Source: Salminus brasiliensis
Taxonomy: Eukaryota; Chordata; Actinopteri; Characiformes; Bryconidae
Direction: 5' to 3'
Length of the DNA: 64,000 nucleotides
Assembly: GCF_030463535.1 (NCBI RefSeq)
Contig: NC_132894.1
Span: forward strand, 13,227,433 to 13,291,432
The position numbers were made by a program, and so were the translations under genes. This document shows, piece by piece, positions 59,602-64,000 of the stretch; position 1 is the first letter of the stretch, and each line of letters starts with the position of its first letter. Below the pieces are notes generated by a model. That model saw only the letters and a program-made list of their open reading frames with translations. It searched no databases and had not been told where the DNA came from.

Positions 59602-61640
59602 TGTTGAATGAAAAAAAATGAATCAAAATCTACTAAAACGGAAGGGAAACTTCACCAACCCAAAAAATAAATATCTGCCTCAGAGACAGAAAGAAAATGT
59701 CACCCAAATGATGGTGTAAAGAACGAATGCTGGGAATGAAAAAGGGGGAAAAGAACTTTAAAAACAAACAAAAGAAACAATAAAAAAAAAAAAGAAAAGA
59801 AAAAAGGCTGGTCCTCAGGTGAGCGAGGAGACGGAGGGCCAACGAGGGCAGTGCACTTCTGGAGATATTTTACCCCATCCAGACCGGCCTGGCTGCTGTG
59901 GACGCCCGCTCTCCGTGTCCAATCCCTCCAACGTTAAAACACTCACACAAGTCTCTCTTCCGGTGAGGTAGCAAGGCTCTTCGTTCACTTGTCTGCATAT
60001 ACGCCGTGCTGAGCCTGGCAGTAGTCTCCACTGCCCTTCAGAAACTCCATAAATGTGTGACCCAATACACCACAGAACTGCTGTAAAGGCATAAAGCAAA
60101 GAGATGGAGGGGTCAGACAGAGGCAGGTAAACATGTGCAGGGGTGGTGCCGTAGCTACAGCATCAAGGCCCTGCTTTAACCCATGTGAGAGACTTTGCTG
60201 CGAAATTGCCATTTTGAAACGGCTGAGAAGGTGGAAATCAGCCTGAATGATCATTTTACATTCAGAAAACAGTAAAGCCACTTCATTCCACCAAGGCGTT
60301 GATATTTTCCTACTTTAGGGCAGATGGTCAGTCTTGCAGATTGAAACTTGGTATGATTTTATTCTCGCATTTCAACGTTTGTAGCTAACAATTTGTAGGA
60401 GATGCTGAGCCAAGTTAGCTAGGGAATTCTCAAATGAACGTAGCTAGCCATGTGTTCATAGAAACTAGACAGTTAGCTAGCTGTGAACTGTGTGTGACTT
60501 AGACAAAGGGCAGAGCTCGCAAGCCAGCTAACCTCACTCACAAAAGACACAAGAGCCGTAGGAAGAATTCGCTAACCCAGATTTGTGAATGCGGCAACAA
60601 GGCTAGCAACCTGTCGGCCTGATACGGGTGACGACCGACGATACTTAGCTAGAACCATAGCTAGCTAAAATATAACTATATATAAATTACATCACACTAC
60701 TCATTACTTTAATAGAGCAGGTTCTCATTTAAAAGCTAGACTAACAACAATTAAACAACACGTTTACCCTATATTACTGCTTCGGCGCTCGCTAGCACTA
60801 GCTAGCTAGCTAATCTTGGCTAAAGTAGGCTAAAGCACAAAGCTTGCTAGCTAGCTAGCGCTATAGCAGAATACCGCGGCTCTAAACGAGATAATAAATA
60901 CGACTCGCTGTTACAGAAAATACAGAGATATAGCTAGCTAACCAAGACTGGATCAAGTTAGAAAGTTTAGAAACCGCCAACACATTTCACACTCGTCTTT
61001 TCACGCCAGGGTCGCGAAGCTAGCTGGCTAGCATTCGGGCTAACACAATGACCTCGTTTCGAAAACCATTTCGCAAAACCTAAAAGGCAGAAAACATGAC
61101 GGAATATGTCATGGATAAAAGCACCGTATTTAAATAGTGTCGTTTTGTACTTACTGGAATATGCTTACTCATTGAAGATTGTAGCTTAACCATAAAGCCG
61201 GTCCCAAGAAAGCCGTAAAATATCTGAAGTGGGTTTTCACCATACAGCCGCAGCGAGAGCGTCGTGTCTAATAAGCGGCTCTCGGCTTTAACCAGTTACA
61301 GCTAGCCTGGGTCGTGCTTGCAGTAACCGCACCCTGGATCTAGGGGAGGGACGCATTTCACAAAATCAGGTCACATCGCTACTGTAGCGACTTTCTCTGC
61401 GTAGGAAAGAGCAGAGTGGGTTTGATGTGCATTTCACTTCATTCAACCTTCATTCTTTCACGTTCAGGTGGATCAACATCATCTTTTTCACGACTGAAAT
61501 GAAAACAGTGGCGCAAAAGCCCGAGCATCGCTGAGACTGGCATCCAGTGCCAGACAATAATGTGGCACAGCGAGGAGGAGAGTGGCCACTGTGCCACAAG
61601 TTCAGTCATGTGAAATATCATGTAAAATAATATGAATAAA
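59602..61640 (-). promoter_or_regulatory. 5' region of ptp4a1: non-coding exons and TAGC-rich promoter flank
   Basis: No protein gene is seen. The coding exon probably begins at an acceptor near 59628 (CCGTTTTAG on the minus strand). A likely non-coding first exon lies at about 61155-61290, ending at a CCA then GTAAGT donor. About 60395-61035 is dense in CTAGCTAG repeats, as near the other promoters here. Confidence 0.5.
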
Positions 61641-61676
61641 TCACTGCCTCGGATTAGATGGAAACTGACTGACTGC

Positions 61677-63606
61677 TATATCGAGGGGAATGATAGGAAC
61701 GAATTATTATATCGAGGGGACGATTTGTCAAATGATGGGAACGAATTATTATATTGAGAGGACGATTTATCAAATGATGGGAACGAATTATTATATTGAG
61801 AGGACGATTTGTCAAATGATGGGAACGAATTATTATATCGAGGGGACGATTTGTCAAATGATGGGAACGAATTATAATATCGAGGGGACGATTTATCAAA
61901 TGATGGGAACAAATTATTATATCGAATGGACGATTTATCGAAATGATGGGAACAAATTATTATATCGAGGGGACGATTTATCAAATGATGGGAACAAATT
62001 ATTATATCGAGGGGACGATTTATCGAAATGATGGGAACAAATTATTATATCGAGGGGACGATTTGTCAAATGATGGGAACGAATTATTATATCGAGGGGA
62101 CGATTTGTCAAATGATGGGAACGAATTATATCGAGGGGACGATTTGTCAAATGATGGGAACGAATTATAATATCGAGGGGACAATTTATCAAATGATGGG
62201 AACAAATTATATCGAGGGGACGATTTGTCAAATGATGGGAATGAATTATAATATCGAGGGGACGATTTATCGAAATGATGGGAACGAATTATATCGAGGG
62301 GACGATTTGTCAAATGATGGGAATGAATTATTATATCGAGGGGACGATTTGTCAAATGATGGGAACGAATTATAATATCGAGGGGACGATTTATCAAATG
62401 ATGGGAACAAATTATTATATCGAATGGACGATTTATCGAAATGATGGGAACAAATTATTATATCGAGGAGACGATTTGTCAAATGATGGGAATGAATTAT
62501 TATATCGAGGGGACGATTTGTCAAATGATGGGAATGAATTATTATATCGAATGGACGATTTATCGAAATGATGGGAACAAATTATTATATCGAGGGGACG
62601 ATTTGTCAAATGATGGGAATGAATTATTATATCGAGGGGACGATTTGTCAAATGATGGGAACGAATTATAATATCGAGGGGACGATTTATCGAAATGATG
62701 GGAACAAATTATATCGAGGGGACGATTTGTCAAATGATGGGAATGAATTATAATATCGAGGGGACGATTTATCGAAATGATGGGAACGAATTATATCGAG
62801 GGGACGATTTGTCAAATGATGGGAATGAATTATTATATCGAGGGGACGATTTGTCAAATGATGGGAACGAATTATAATATCGAGGGGACGATTTATCAAA
62901 TGATGGGAACAAATTATTATATCGAATGGACGATTTATCGAAATGATGGGAACATTATTATATCGAGGGGACGATTTATCAAATGATGGGAACAAATTAT
63001 TATTTTGAGGGGACGATTTATCGAAATGATGGGAACAAATTATTATATCGAGGGGACGATTTGTCAAATGATGGGAACAAATTATAATATCGAGGGGAAG
63101 ATTTATCAAATGATGGGAGAAAATTATTATATCGAATGGACGATTTATCAAATGATGGGAACGAATTATTATATTGAGAGGACGATTTATCGAAATGATG
63201 GGAACGAATTATATCGAGGGGACGATTTATCAAATGATGGGAATGAATTATTATATCGAGGGGACGATTTGTCAAATGATGGGAACGAATTATAATATCG
63301 AGGGGATGATTTATCAAATGATGGGAACAAATTATTATATCGAATGGACGATTTATCGAAATGATGGGAACAAATGATTATATCGAGAAAACGATTTATC
63401 AAATGATGGGAACTAATTATTATATTGTGGGGACGATTTATCAAATGATGGGAACAAATTATTATATCAAGGGGAATGATCGGAACGAATTATTTTATCA
63501 AGGGGCGATTTATCGAAATGATGAGAACAAATTATTATATCGAGGGAACGATTTATCAAATGATGGGAATGAACTATTATATCGAGAGAACGATTTATTA
63601 AGTTAG
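61677..63606. repeat. 42-bp minisatellite, about 46 copies
   Basis: Tandem copies have a core of GATGGGAACGAATTATTATA followed by TCGAGGGGACGATTTGTCAA. The common period is 42 bp (for example 61731 to 61773), with 39-bp copies lacking one TTA and 43-bp copies with an extra A (TTTATCGAAATG). Variants alternate TCGAGGGG/TCGAATGG and TTTGTC/TTTATC in recurring runs, which suggests multi-copy duplication steps. Long open frames on both strands arise only because the period is divisible by three; there is no start context or splice structure, so I call no gene. Confidence 0.97.
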
Positions 63607-64000
63607 GAGAATGCTATTTCAAATACTGGGAATACTATATTTTCCTAATTTGACACTCCATAGTAATCAAAACACATCATATGCATTTACAGTAAGGTAA
63701 TGTGCATCGTGCATATGAAGCCTGAATCACAGACAAGACAATGACTGTGATTTATTTTCTTTCTCTTTGCTTTTAAATGCATCTTTCTAGAAGTTTGACA
63801 AGCGGTGTTTTGTGGCCTGTGCAAAAAAAGCTGATCACAGCATTGTTTTCACTGGTGCACGCCTACACAATAGATCAGTGAACAGCCTAGACAGCTCACA
63901 GGCCTGGCCAATGAGAGGGAGAGTGTATTTCAGGCATAGGTTGTTAGTTGTGTAAACCACTCTACTGTGGATACACTGGGGGCCACAGAGGGAATGTTCC
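63607..64000. other. No recognised feature
   Basis: This is about 400 bp of mixed sequence to the right of the minisatellite. I see no gene, RNA or repeat that I can name. Confidence 0.5.

Noticed and set aside
61654-63606. Many overlapping frames such as MMGTNYYIEGTI and MTNRPLDIIIRSHH
   Set aside because: They are the minisatellite read in frames of a 42-bp period; a run on both strands and in several frames is expected without any gene.

Overview
The window is teleost (ray-finned fish) nuclear DNA. It carries spliced vertebrate genes with GT-AG introns, fish-type dispersed transposon relics, TAGC-rich promoter flanks and an AT-rich background. All calls come from reading the sequence; no database search was run.

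Positions 1 to about 26836 are one tandem array of a ~1.6 kb unit, entering from the left edge and ending just before c6orf120. The unit is not a plain satellite. Each intact copy carries, on the minus strand, a full-length 300-nt 7SL RNA gene (the RNA of the signal recognition particle, SRP). It has a recognisable Alu domain, an S domain with the SRP19 tetraloop and the SRP54 helix 8, Pol III A/B-box-like sequence and a TTTTT terminator. Fifteen 7SL copies are present. One further unit lost its 7SL in a deletion and holds a 5'-truncated LINE. Part of the array repeats as a 3-unit, 4803-bp higher-order block. At least two copies carry changes in structurally critical loops.

Positions 27 to 61 kb hold five ordinary protein genes. 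They are c6orf120 (+; secretory-pathway UPF0669 protein), mrpl4 (+; mitoribosomal uL4m), hyls1 (-; centriolar protein, convergent with mrpl4 and with overlapping 3' ends), col9a1 (+; short-form collagen IX alpha-1, 32 coding exons) and ptp4a1 (-; PRL-1 phosphatase, convergent with col9a1). Exon-intron structures were rebuilt by hand, and reading frame stays consistent across every junction. hyls1 intron 5 holds a same-strand 623-codon acidic open frame that could be a phase-compatible alternative exon or a nested gene. col9a1 introns hold decayed DNA transposons, including a Tc1-like fragment, and SINE-like relics.

Positions 61.7 to 63.6 kb are a ~42-bp minisatellite of about 46 copies. Its many apparent reading frames are artefacts of a period divisible by three. 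Nothing was recognised from there to the right edge.

The genes form no operon-like unit. Apart from ptp4a1 lying near col9a1, which also holds in human, they are functionally unrelated neighbours. The main point of interest is the tandem 7SL/SRP RNA array with its internal structure, candidate CTCF motifs and partly decayed members.
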